A stretch of 5,409 nucleotides of DNA, from NCBI GenBank assembly GCA_024681175.1, contig JAILBI010000120.1, forward strand, positions 1 to 5,409, read 5' to 3'. Positions 1 through 5,409 of this stretch are shown here, in pieces; the stretch's first letter is position 1; each line of letters opens with the position of its first letter. A program made the translations under genes and the position numbers. The notes beneath the pieces were generated by a model, which was not told where the DNA came from, did not search any database, and saw only the letters and a list, made by a program, of their open reading frames with translations. The stretch is from Acholeplasmatales bacterium. GTDB lineage: Bacteria > Bacillota_I > Bacilli_A > Acholeplasmatales > Anaeroplasmataceae.

Positions 1-2
1 AT

Positions 3-1115
3 AGTGTTATTTCGTTAGAGGTTATTGATTTTAAATTATATGAAGATTTATATGGTGTTAATTTTACTAATCAATTAATCTACGCATTAGGTTTAAAATT
101 AAAAGAAGCTATTTCAAATGAATATAGCTTTAGCTTATATCATTTAGATAGAGATAGATTCGTTTTATTAGCTAAAGATATTATTGATAAGAGAATCTTA
201 CAATCTAAATTAGTATTAATATTATCTAATGCATCTAAGAATTTAGATAATTTAAATAAGAGATTAAAAATATTATTTAATGTTGGTGTTTATAAAAAAG
301 GTAAAGGTATTAATATTACTGAACCATATGAAGCATTAAATTACGCACTTGATGCCTTAAACGATGCTAAAATGATGGATGATATTAAAACACATATAGC
401 ATTTTATGATAATGAATTATCTAAAAAGAGATTTTATGATAATAATTTAGTGACTACAATTTCAGAAGGAATTGATAAAGGCAAAATAGCTATTAGTTAT
501 CAACAAATAGTTAATTTATCAAATAAATCATTATATGGTTTTATGCTAAAACTTACTTTAGATAGCTACGAAATAGAATATGATAAGATGTATGAGGTTA
601 TCAAAAGAAAGAATTTAGTAAAAGAAATGGATAAATATTTAATATCAAATTCTTTTAAAGAATTAAAAATGTTAAAGGATAGCATCGGTTATGCATTATT
701 TTATTTACCACTTCACGAAGAATTATTTAGTGATTTTAATATTAGTTTTTTCAAAAAACAGCTTGCTTTTTACAAAATTAATCCAAAATATATTGTATTA
801 ATTTTTAATAAGTGTAATATAAAATATATTAAGGAGTTAAAACAATTAGGCTTCTTAATAGCGACAACTAATATATTTGATATTTATTTAGATTCAGTTG
901 ATTATCTATTTTATGATTTTAAATTAGGTGGTTTAGATTCAATTAAGGATATTTCTGAATTGACTAAACAACATGATAAAGAAATAATCATAAATAATGT
1001 TGATACTAAAGAAGATATGATTTATATGAAAGATAATAATTTTGATTTAATCTATGGTAACTATTATAAAAATGTTAAGAGGATTAAAGATATTATTGAA
1101 AGTATTAAAAAATAA
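3..1115 (+). CDS. Degenerate GGDEF-EAL domain protein, 5' end outside window
   Basis: The frame is open from the first complete codon at 3, giving 370 visible residues ending in TAA, so the ATG at 372 is internal and the true start lies upstream of the window. Residues 1-60 follow a GGDEF domain: the VIDFKLYEDLYG stretch matches the usual D-x-D-x-FKxxND-xxG region, and HLDRDRF (47-53) sits where RxGGDEF belongs, so the signature is lost. From about residue 123 the linker and an EAL domain follow. YQQIV (166-170) matches the YQPIV landmark, but the EAL glutamate is replaced (YGFMLK, 178-183). The NxS, TE, DDFG, KID, EGVE and QG positions read as FYLPL, IFNK, ATTN, LFYD, NNVD and YG. Such domains normally make (GGDEF) or break (EAL) cyclic di-GMP. 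This one is predicted to be catalytically inactive, perhaps a binding or scaffold protein. Any N-terminal sensor domain is unseen. It ends 14 nt before proB. Fold assignment is fairly sure; the role is unknown. Confidence 0.8.
   Translation, partial: SVISLEVIDFKLYEDLYGVNFTNQLIYALGLKLKEAISNEYSFSLYHLDRDRFVLLAKDIIDKRILQSKLVLILSNASKNLDNLNKRLKILFNVGVYKKGKGINITEPYEALNYALDALNDAKMMDDIKTHIAFYDNELSKKRFYDNNLVTTISEGIDKGKIAISYQQIVNLSNKSLYGFMLKLTLDSYEIEYDKMYEVIKRKNLVKEMDKYLISNSFKELKMLKDSIGYALFYLPLHEELFSDFNISFFKKQLAFYKINPKYIVLIFNKCNIKYIKELKQLGFLIATTNIFDIYLDSVDYLFYDFKLGGLDSIKDISELTKQHDKEIIINNVDTKEDMIYMKDNNFDLIYGNYYKNVKRIKDIIESIKK
960..988 (+). promoter_or_regulatory. Possible internal promoter ahead of proB
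   Basis: TTGACT (960-965) and AATAAT (983-988) are separated by 17 nt and match the sigma-A consensus at 10 of 12 positions, inside the 3' end of the GGDEF-EAL-like gene and about 140 nt before proB. It could let proBAC be expressed apart from the upstream gene. In DNA this AT-rich such matches arise by chance, so this is weak. Confidence 0.22.
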
Positions 1116-1123
1116 AGGAATGA
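1114..1123 (+). promoter_or_regulatory. Ribosome binding site of proB
   Basis: AAAGGAATGA contains an AAGGA core 10 nt before the proB ATG. It overlaps the TAA of the upstream gene (1113-1115). An in-frame TGA at 1121-1123 prevents any earlier proB start. The overlap with the preceding stop suggests the two genes share one transcript and may be coupled in translation. Confidence 0.75.
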
Positions 1124-1129
1124 TTTTTT

Positions 1130-2245
1130 ATGAGAGATTTTAAGAATGTTAGAAGAGTAGTAGTAAAAATAGGTTCTTCAAGTCTTGTTAATATGGATTT
1201 ATCTATAAATTTACCTGTAATAGTAAATGTTATGGAAAATTTTAAAAATCTTATTGATAAGGGTATTGAGGTTGTTTTAGTAACTAGTGGTGCGATTGCC
1301 TTAGGTATGCATGAACTTGGTATGACTAAAAAGCCAAGTGTAATGGCTTTAAAACAAGCTTGCGCAGCTTTAGGTCAAGCTAAGCTTATGGAGGCTTATA
1401 ATAAAGCATCTGAAATATATAATTTGAAGGTTGGTCAAATTTTAGTAAATCATGATGACTTCCAAGTTAGAAAAAGAATGTTATATTTAACTAATACTCT
1501 TGATGAAATGTTTAAACAAAAAATTATTCCTATTATTAATGAAAATGACGCTTTAGCTGTAGATGAGATTAAGGTTGGAGATAATGATACATTAGCTTCA
1601 ATGATTGCCCCAATAGTTAAGGCAGATTTATTGATTTTATTTTCTGATATAGATGGTTTATATGATAAAAACCCTAAATTATATCCTGATGCTAAATTAA
1701 TAAATGAAATATCTGAAATCACAGAAGAATTAAATTCTATGGTTTCTGATTCATCAACTAATGTTGGAACTGGTGGTATGATTACTAAAATTACCGCTGC
1801 CAAGATTGCGACAAGCGCGAAGGTTGATATGATTATTTGTAATTCTAATAGAATTAGTAATATTTTAGATATTATTAATGGTGATGAAATTGGTACCTTA
1901 TTTAAAAAGAATGAAATAGGTATTACAACAAGAGATCACTGGTTAATTTATAGTACTAATTCTTTTGGTGCGATTATTTTAGATAAAGGCTTAATTAATA
2001 AATTAAGTGAGAAGAAGGTATCTATTTTAGCCAAAGGTGTTACAAGAGTTACAGGTGAATTCTTAAGGGGATCTATTATTGATGTATTAGATGAAAATGG
2101 TAAAAAGATTGCCAAAGGCATTACTAATTTCTCTAGTAATGAAATAGATAAGATTAAGGGCTTAAATACTAAAGAATATGAAAGTGTATTAAATCATTTA
2201 GCTAAAAAAGAAATTATTCACGCAAATGATTTAGTTATTTTGTAG
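1130..2245 (+). CDS. proB: Glutamate 5-kinase
   Basis: This cytoplasmic enzyme phosphorylates the gamma-carboxyl of glutamate with ATP, the first and normally proline-inhibited step of proline synthesis. Its 371 residues match the usual length of the two-domain form. An amino-acid kinase domain (about 7-260) shows VVKIGSSSL (11-19, nucleotide-binding loop), VTSGAIALG (51-59), NENDALAVDE (137-146) followed by GDNDTLAS (150-157), FSDIDGLYDKNP (171-182), and GTGGMITK (213-220). A C-terminal PUA domain (about 275-368) ends with HANDLVI, corresponding to the family's HRDxLV ending. The ATG at 1130 is fixed by an in-frame TGA just upstream. The product, gamma-glutamyl phosphate, is unstable and is handed to ProA, encoded 8 nt downstream. 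The 14-nt gap to the upstream gene leaves no room for a T-box or other leader. Regulation is therefore likely by feedback on the enzyme, or at a promoter further upstream. All kinase motifs look intact. Confidence 0.97.
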   Translation: MRDFKNVRRVVVKIGSSSLVNMDLSINLPVIVNVMENFKNLIDKGIEVVLVTSGAIALGMHELGMTKKPSVMALKQACAALGQAKLMEAYNKASEIYNLKVGQILVNHDDFQVRKRMLYLTNTLDEMFKQKIIPIINENDALAVDEIKVGDNDTLASMIAPIVKADLLILFSDIDGLYDKNPKLYPDAKLINEISEITEELNSMVSDSSTNVGTGGMITKITAAKIATSAKVDMIICNSNRISNILDIINGDEIGTLFKKNEIGITTRDHWLIYSTNSFGAIILDKGLINKLSEKKVSILAKGVTRVTGEFLRGSIIDVLDENGKKIAKGITNFSSNEIDKIKGLNTKEYESVLNHLAKKEIIHANDLVIL

Positions 2246-2250
2246 GTGAT
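2244..2250 (+). promoter_or_regulatory. Ribosome binding site of proA, overlapping the proB stop
   Basis: AGGTGAT matches the 3' part of the AGGAGGTGATC Shine-Dalgarno consensus. Its AG is also the last two bases of the proB TAG stop (2243-2245). The site decides the GTG start at 2254: upstream in the same frame there is no start codon before a TGA at 2227-2229, and the next in-frame ATG would remove 30 conserved residues. The layout favours translational coupling of proB and proA. Confidence 0.75.
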
Positions 2251-2253
2251 TTT

Positions 2254-3483
2254 GTGGATGAATTATTAAAAAGATGTAAGAATGCCTCATTTTTACTAGA
2301 TAAATTAGATGATAATGAAAAGAATAATTTAATAATAAAAATGGCTGAAGCTGTCTTAGCTAATTCAAAATCTATTTTAGAAGCCAATAAATTAGATATT
2401 GAAAATGCTAAAAAGAATGGTTTAAAAGAATCAATGATTGAAAGATTAACTTTAACTGAAAAAAGAATTAAAGATTTATATGATTCAGCGTTTGATTTAA
2501 TTAAATTAAAATCACCAGTAGGTGAAATTATTGAAGATTATAAAACAGCTAATGGCTTGAATATTAAAAAGATTAGAGTTCCATTTGGTGTTATTTGTGC
2601 TATTTTTGAATCAAGACCTAATGTTGCGTTCGATATTTCAATTTTAACTTTAAAGGCAGGATCAGCCTGTGTATTAAAGGGCGGTAAAGAAGCTATTAAT
2701 ACAAATAAAGCATTGGTAAACACTATGAAGGATGCGATTAAAGATTATATTTCACCAGATGTTATAACTTTAATTGAATCAACTAGTAGAGAAGATACTA
2801 ATTATTTAATTACTAAAAAGGAATATATTGATTTATTAATTCCAAGAGGATCTAAGAATTTAATTAATTATATTTGTGAAAATGCTAAGGTTCCATTTAT
2901 TGAAACTGGTGCGGGTAATTGTCATTTATATGTTCATGAAAAGGCTGATATTGAAATGGCAATTAAAATTGCTATAAATGCTAAATATCAACGTCCAAGT
3001 GTATGTAATGCAATTGAAAATATAGTTGTTGATAGAAATATTAAAGAAAAATTCTTAAAAAGATTATATGAAGAATTTAGTAAATTAAATATTGAAATGC
3101 GTGGAGATGAAGAAGTATTAGAAATCATCAATGTTAATAAGGCAACAGATGAAGATTATTATCAAGAATATAATGATTATATTGTTGCGATAAAGGTTGT
3201 TTCTAATATTGATGAAGCTATTTCATTTATTAATAGCCATTCAACTAAGCACAGTGAAGCAATTATAACAAATGATATTAATGCTAAAAATCAATTCTTT
3301 AAAGAAATTGATTCAGCGTGTGTATATCATAATGCTTCAACTAGATTTACTGATGGTGGTTGTTTTGGATTTGGTGCGGAAATTGGTATTTCTACAACTA
3401 AATTACATGCAAGAGGACCTATGGGTATTAAAGAAATAACAACATATAAATATATTATTTCAGGAAATGGAGAAATAAGATAA
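2254..3483 (+). CDS. proA: Gamma-glutamyl phosphate reductase (glutamate-5-semialdehyde dehydrogenase)
   Basis: This enzyme reduces gamma-glutamyl phosphate with NADPH to glutamate 5-semialdehyde, which cyclises to pyrroline-5-carboxylate. It is full length at 409 residues and belongs to the aldehyde dehydrogenase superfamily. Visible landmarks are VPFGVICAIFESRPNV (109-124) and LKGGKEA (141-147) of the cofactor domain, IPRGSKNLI (196-204), TGAGNCHLYV (218-227), and RPSVCNA (247-253) with the catalytic cysteine at 251. SHSTKHSEAI (328-337), NASTRFTDGG (360-369), GAEIGIST (374-381) and KLHARGPMG (383-391) complete the signature. It starts with GTG at 2254, a weaker start than ATG, backed by a well-placed AGGTGAT. 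It lies 8 nt after proB and its stop overlaps the proC start by one base, so the three proline genes are almost certainly made from one transcript. No key residue is missing. Confidence 0.97.
   Translation: MDELLKRCKNASFLLDKLDDNEKNNLIIKMAEAVLANSKSILEANKLDIENAKKNGLKESMIERLTLTEKRIKDLYDSAFDLIKLKSPVGEIIEDYKTANGLNIKKIRVPFGVICAIFESRPNVAFDISILTLKAGSACVLKGGKEAINTNKALVNTMKDAIKDYISPDVITLIESTSREDTNYLITKKEYIDLLIPRGSKNLINYICENAKVPFIETGAGNCHLYVHEKADIEMAIKIAINAKYQRPSVCNAIENIVVDRNIKEKFLKRLYEEFSKLNIEMRGDEEVLEIINVNKATDEDYYQEYNDYIVAIKVVSNIDEAISFINSHSTKHSEAIITNDINAKNQFFKEIDSACVYHNASTRFTDGGCFGFGAEIGISTTKLHARGPMGIKEITTYKYIISGNGEIR
3469..3473 (+). promoter_or_regulatory. Ribosome binding site of proC inside proA
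   Basis: GGAGA lies within the last codons of proA, about 10 nt before the proC ATG at 3483. That ATG shares its A with the proA TAA stop (TAATG). This is the usual layout for stop-restart translational coupling. Confidence 0.65.
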
Positions 3484-4274
3484 TGTATAAATTAGGTATT
3501 TTAGGACTAGGTAAAATGGGTTCTAGTATATTAAATGGTATTTTAAAGAAGAATGTATATAAAAAAGAAGAAATATTTTTATGCTTACATCCGGATAATT
3601 TAAATGATTATAAGGATAAAGGTTTTAATTATACACTTGATTATAATGAATTATTTAATAATGTAGAAACTATTTTATTATCTGTTAAACCACAAGTATT
3701 TAACGCTGAAATTAAGCCTTCAAATAATGATTTTAAAAATAAAAAAATCATTTCAATTATGGCTGGAATTAAAATTGAAACAATCGAAAATTTATTTAAT
3801 GGTGCGAATATCGCCAGAATTATGCCAAATACACCTGCTTTAATTGGTAAAGCAGTATCTACATATGCTTTAAATAAAGAGAATAAAGAATTAGAAAATA
3901 TTGTTGTTAATATTTTTAATTGTATTGGTGTTGCCTATAAAATCACAGAAGATTTTATGGATCAAACATTACCATTGAATGGTTCTATGCCAGCATATAT
4001 AGATTTATTTATGAAGGCATTTGTTGATAGAGCAGTATCATATGGTATTGATAAAGAAACTGCGAAGGGCTTATGTGCTAATTCAGTTATTTCATCTGCG
4101 TATTTATATTTAGAATCTAAAGATGATATTCAAACATTAATCGATAATGTTTGTTCTAAGGGTGGAACAACTATTGCAGGATTAAATAAGCTTTATGATA
4201 ATGATTTCGAAAAAGCTATTTATGAATGTTATGATGCTTGTGTAAATAGATCAATTGAATTATCAAAGAAGTAA
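3483..4274 (+). CDS. proC: Pyrroline-5-carboxylate reductase
   Basis: This enzyme catalyses the last step of proline synthesis, the NAD(P)H-dependent reduction of pyrroline-5-carboxylate to L-proline, in the cytoplasm. Its 263 residues are typical of the family. An N-terminal Rossmann fold begins with GLGKMG (8-13), followed by LLSVKPQ (65-71) and IMAGIKIETI (92-101). Then comes the signature ARIMPNTPALIGKA (111-124). The helical dimerisation domain carries NGSMPAYI (166-173) and VCSKGGTTIAGL (223-234), which match the family's GSGPAY and SPGGTT motifs with one substitution each (G to M, P to K). These are single changes in otherwise conserved blocks and do not suggest loss of function. The gene overlaps proA by one base, is last in the operon, and stops five bases before a terminator hairpin. 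With proB and proA it gives the complete pathway from glutamate. Confidence 0.96.
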   Translation: MYKLGILGLGKMGSSILNGILKKNVYKKEEIFLCLHPDNLNDYKDKGFNYTLDYNELFNNVETILLSVKPQVFNAEIKPSNNDFKNKKIISIMAGIKIETIENLFNGANIARIMPNTPALIGKAVSTYALNKENKELENIVVNIFNCIGVAYKITEDFMDQTLPLNGSMPAYIDLFMKAFVDRAVSYGIDKETAKGLCANSVISSAYLYLESKDDIQTLIDNVCSKGGTTIAGLNKLYDNDFEKAIYECYDACVNRSIELSKK

Positions 4275-4279
4275 AAGAA

Positions 4280-4301
4280 AAGGTGGACTTGTGTCCACCT
4301 T
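4280..4301. terminator. Bidirectional rho-independent terminator between proC and the DUF1836 gene
   Basis: A perfect 9-bp stem, AAGGTGGAC (4280-4288) pairing with GTCCACCTT (4293-4301), closes a 4-nt loop TTGT. On the + strand it is followed by ATTTTATTCTT. On the - strand it is followed by TTTCTTTTAC. Both sides therefore carry T-rich tails, and the 30-nt gap between the two convergent stops holds little else. It should end the proBAC transcript and the opposing transcript alike. Confidence 0.9.
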
Positions 4302-4304
4302 ATT

Positions 4305-4931
4305 TTATTCTTCATCTTTATTTTCTTCGATTTGAGCTTCTTCAATTAATTTTTCTTTTTTCTTTTCGTTTTTAGTGTTTTCTATTTTTTCGTAAGCTCT
4401 TGCTAAGAAAAGAATTCTTTTTGCGATATTAATATAAGTATTTGCAGTGATTGCAAATTCTAAAGCGATATTTGTTAATGCATTAGAATCATTGTCATCA
4501 ACATCATTTAAGTTCTTAAATGTTTCTTCAACGATAGAAGTAGTTTTATTATAATTTATTTCATTAAAGTGATTGAATACTTTATCTTTTTTTTCATTAT
4601 CTTTATAACATTTATCAAGTATTTGTTTTACATCTGCGATAGATAATACTTGTTTTAATGTACAAATTTCTTCAATTAAAGCTAAATGCTCTTTTGAATA
4701 TTTTTTATTTTTAGGAGCTGGTAATACTTCACCTTTAACATAATTATTAATCATAGAAGAAGTAATTTGTTTATCTAAAGTTGATGTTTGAAATATATAT
4801 AATTGTTTTTCTAAGAATGTAACAACTTGATCCATATATAATTCAATATCTGGTAAATTTTCATATGATTTAAAACTGAAATTACTTAACTCGTTTAACC
4901 AATTTTCTAAAGATTTTTTTATTGATTCCAT
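4305..4931 (-). CDS. DUF1836 domain protein, putative MerR-like DNA-binding regulator
   Basis: The 208-residue protein contains the DUF1836 core at about 50-110. ITSSMINNYVK (56-66), a short VLPAP linker (69-73), KKYSKEHL (76-83) and a following LKQVLSIADVKQIL helix pair (92-105) resemble the winged helix-turn-helix of MerR-type proteins, in which the family is thought to fold. The N-terminal 50 residues and the middle (115-180) look helical. The tail from 185 is rich in lysine and glutamate and probably unstructured. I see no signal peptide or membrane segment, so it is likely cytoplasmic. It starts with ATG after a strong GGAGGA. It converges on proC and diverges from the SGNH-like gene, the usual position of a local regulator, but its target and any ligand are unknown. 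Family membership is fairly sure; the regulatory role is inferred. Confidence 0.85.
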   Translation of the reverse strand: MESIKKSLENWLNELSNFSFKSYENLPDIELYMDQVVTFLEKQLYIFQTSTLDKQITSSMINNYVKGEVLPAPKNKKYSKEHLALIEEICTLKQVLSIADVKQILDKCYKDNEKKDKVFNHFNEINYNKTTSIVEETFKNLNDVDDNDSNALTNIALEFAITANTYINIAKRILFLARAYEKIENTKNEKKKEKLIEEAQIEENKDEE

Positions 4932-4938
4932 GTCCTAA

Positions 4939-4944
4939 TCCTCC
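4939..4944 (-). promoter_or_regulatory. Ribosome binding site of the DUF1836 gene
   Basis: On the - strand GGAGGA lies 7 nt before the ATG (4931-4929). It is the strongest Shine-Dalgarno match in the window and supports this start. Confidence 0.85.
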
Positions 4945-4954
4945 ATTTATTAAA

Positions 4955-4983
4955 ATTGTATCATAAAATTTTAAATATTACAA
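4955..4983 (-). promoter_or_regulatory. Extended -10 promoter of the DUF1836 gene
   Basis: Read on the - strand, TACAAT (4960-4955) is preceded directly by TGA (4963-4961), an extended -10 of the TGn type. TTGTAA (4983-4978) lies at a 17-nt spacing as a partial -35. Transcription would begin near 4948, giving a leader of about 17 nt that includes the ribosome binding site. Confidence 0.65.
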
Positions 4984-5002
4984 TTTATTTAATTAAAAAC
5001 AA

Positions 5003-5031
5003 TTGACAAGTTTTAACCTTTGTTATATACT
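5003..5031 (+). promoter_or_regulatory. Strong sigma-A-type promoter of the SGNH-like gene
   Basis: TTGACA (5003-5008) and TATACT (5026-5031) with a 17-nt spacer match the housekeeping consensus at 11 of 12 positions. Transcription should begin near 5038, leaving a leader of about 41 nt. Only 19 nt separate its -35 from the -35 of the opposing promoter, so a protein bound between them could affect both. Confidence 0.85.
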
Positions 5032-5064
5032 AGTATTGAAAACTAGATGAGGTAATTTTATAAT

Positions 5065-5070
5065 AAGGGG
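5065..5070 (+). promoter_or_regulatory. Ribosome binding site of the SGNH-like gene
   Basis: AAGGGG ends 8 nt before the ATG at 5079. In-frame TAA codons at 5061-5063 and 5064-5066 rule out an earlier start. A second purine run, TGAGG (5072-5076), is too close to the start to act as the main site. Confidence 0.65.
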
Positions 5071-5078
5071 CTGAGGTT

Positions 5079-5409
5079 ATGAATAATAGAATAATTGTAC
5101 TTGGTAACAATAATTTACAAAGAGAAGTGTATGAGGCAGGTAAATATTATGTAAATAAAGCTTACCTAAGCGATTTATTTAAAAATATTAATGTTGATAA
5201 TTTCTCTAATTCTAATCTTACAAGTTATAAAGCATTTAAATTTTTAAGTGTTTTTCTTGGTGAATATAAGTATTCTAAATGTATAATTAAATTAGGATTA
5301 GCCGATATTTCTTTATATTCAAATGATGAATTTAAACAAAATCTAGTTTTTATTTTAGAACTTTTAAAAAATAATAATGTTAAAACTGTTTTATTAAATA
5401 TTGATAATA
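5079..5409 (+). CDS. SGNH/GDSL hydrolase-like protein with lost catalytic residues, 3' end outside window
   Basis: The frame starts at ATG 5079 and stays open to the window end, giving 110 residues of a longer protein. The first strand IIVLGNNNL (5-13) lies where SGNH hydrolases have the block I pattern with GDS, but the nucleophile serine position reads N11. CIIKLGLADI (68-77) corresponds to block III, usually LGTND, with alanine at the oxyanion asparagine position. The following helix and strand, SNDEFKQNLVFILELL (81-96) then VKTVLLNI (101-108), fit the usual EFxxNL-helix and strand of this fold. SGNH enzymes hydrolyse esters, often on lipids or cell-wall sugars. If the alignment is right this protein is not an ordinary esterase. 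There is no signal peptide, so it appears cytoplasmic. The C-terminal Asp-His block is outside the window. The fold is inferred from pattern, not from a search, and the gene is real on promoter, ribosome site and length grounds. Confidence 0.6.
   Translation, partial: MNNRIIVLGNNNLQREVYEAGKYYVNKAYLSDLFKNINVDNFSNSNLTSYKAFKFLSVFLGEYKYSKCIIKLGLADISLYSNDEFKQNLVFILELLKNNNVKTVLLNIDN

Noticed and set aside
372..1115. Taking the ATG at 372 as the start of a 247-residue gene
   Set aside because: The same frame is open back to position 3 and encodes recognisable GGDEF-domain sequence. There is no ribosome binding site before 372, so the ATG is internal.
1116..1129. T-box or attenuator controlling proBAC
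   Set aside because: The gap before proB is 14 nt and filled by the ribosome binding site and a T run. There is no hairpin or T-box sequence.
1450..1803. 117-codon open frame on the - strand
   Set aside because: It lies wholly inside proB, opposite its conserved kinase motifs, with no family resemblance or promoter.
2538..2723. 61-codon open frame on the - strand
   Set aside because: It is opposite the conserved cofactor-binding part of proA and shows no features of its own.
5038..5081. Riboswitch suggested by GGGGCTGAGG, which resembles part of the TPP element, and by AGATGAGGTA, which resembles the start of a lysine element
   Set aside because: The leader is only about 41 nt, the pieces are in the wrong order for TPP, no conserved stems are present, and coding sequence begins at 5079. 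There is no room for either aptamer.
1..5409. tRNA or rRNA genes, CRISPR arrays, insertion sequences, long repeats
   Set aside because: I saw no cloverleaf-like conserved sequence, no regularly spaced repeats, no transposase and no terminal inverted repeats. Nearly all the DNA is accounted for by genes.

Overview
The window is very AT-rich. It uses TTA for most leucines and AGA for most arginines, and has clear AGGAGG-type ribosome binding sites. This suggests a low-GC Firmicute or Mollicute-like member of the Bacilli, possibly an uncultivated gut lineage. That placement is inferred from composition and gene content; there is no marker gene here. No complete reading frame ends in TGA, and the two tryptophans I checked (ProB W271, DUF1836 W11) use TGG. 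The window alone therefore cannot separate genetic code 11 from code 4.

Left part (3-4274, + strand): four genes lie head to tail with almost no space between them. The first is the 3' part of a gene that enters from outside the window. It encodes a GGDEF-EAL-type protein in which every catalytic motif I could align is lost. Then come proB, proA and proC, the complete route from glutamate to proline: glutamate 5-kinase, gamma-glutamyl phosphate reductase and pyrroline-5-carboxylate reductase. The gaps are 14 nt, 8 nt and a 1-nt overlap, and each ribosome binding site overlaps or sits inside the end of the gene before it. This looks like one operon. It ends at a strong hairpin (4280-4301) with T-rich flanks on both strands.

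Right part (4305-5409): a DUF1836 protein, a family with a MerR-like helix-turn-helix, is encoded on the - strand. It converges on proC and shares the terminator. Its start faces a 147-nt intergenic region holding two divergent promoters: an extended -10 promoter for the DUF1836 gene, and a near-consensus TTGACA-17-TATACT promoter for a + strand gene cut by the window end. The first 110 residues of that last gene resemble an SGNH/GDSL hydrolase fold, but the usual catalytic serine and the block III asparagine are absent.

The proline genes are ordinary and confidently assigned. The interest lies in the two enzyme-like proteins that appear to have lost their catalytic residues: a c-di-GMP-type protein co-transcribed with proline synthesis, and an SGNH-like protein divergent from a likely regulator. 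I saw no tRNA, rRNA, CRISPR array, insertion sequence or convincing riboswitch.
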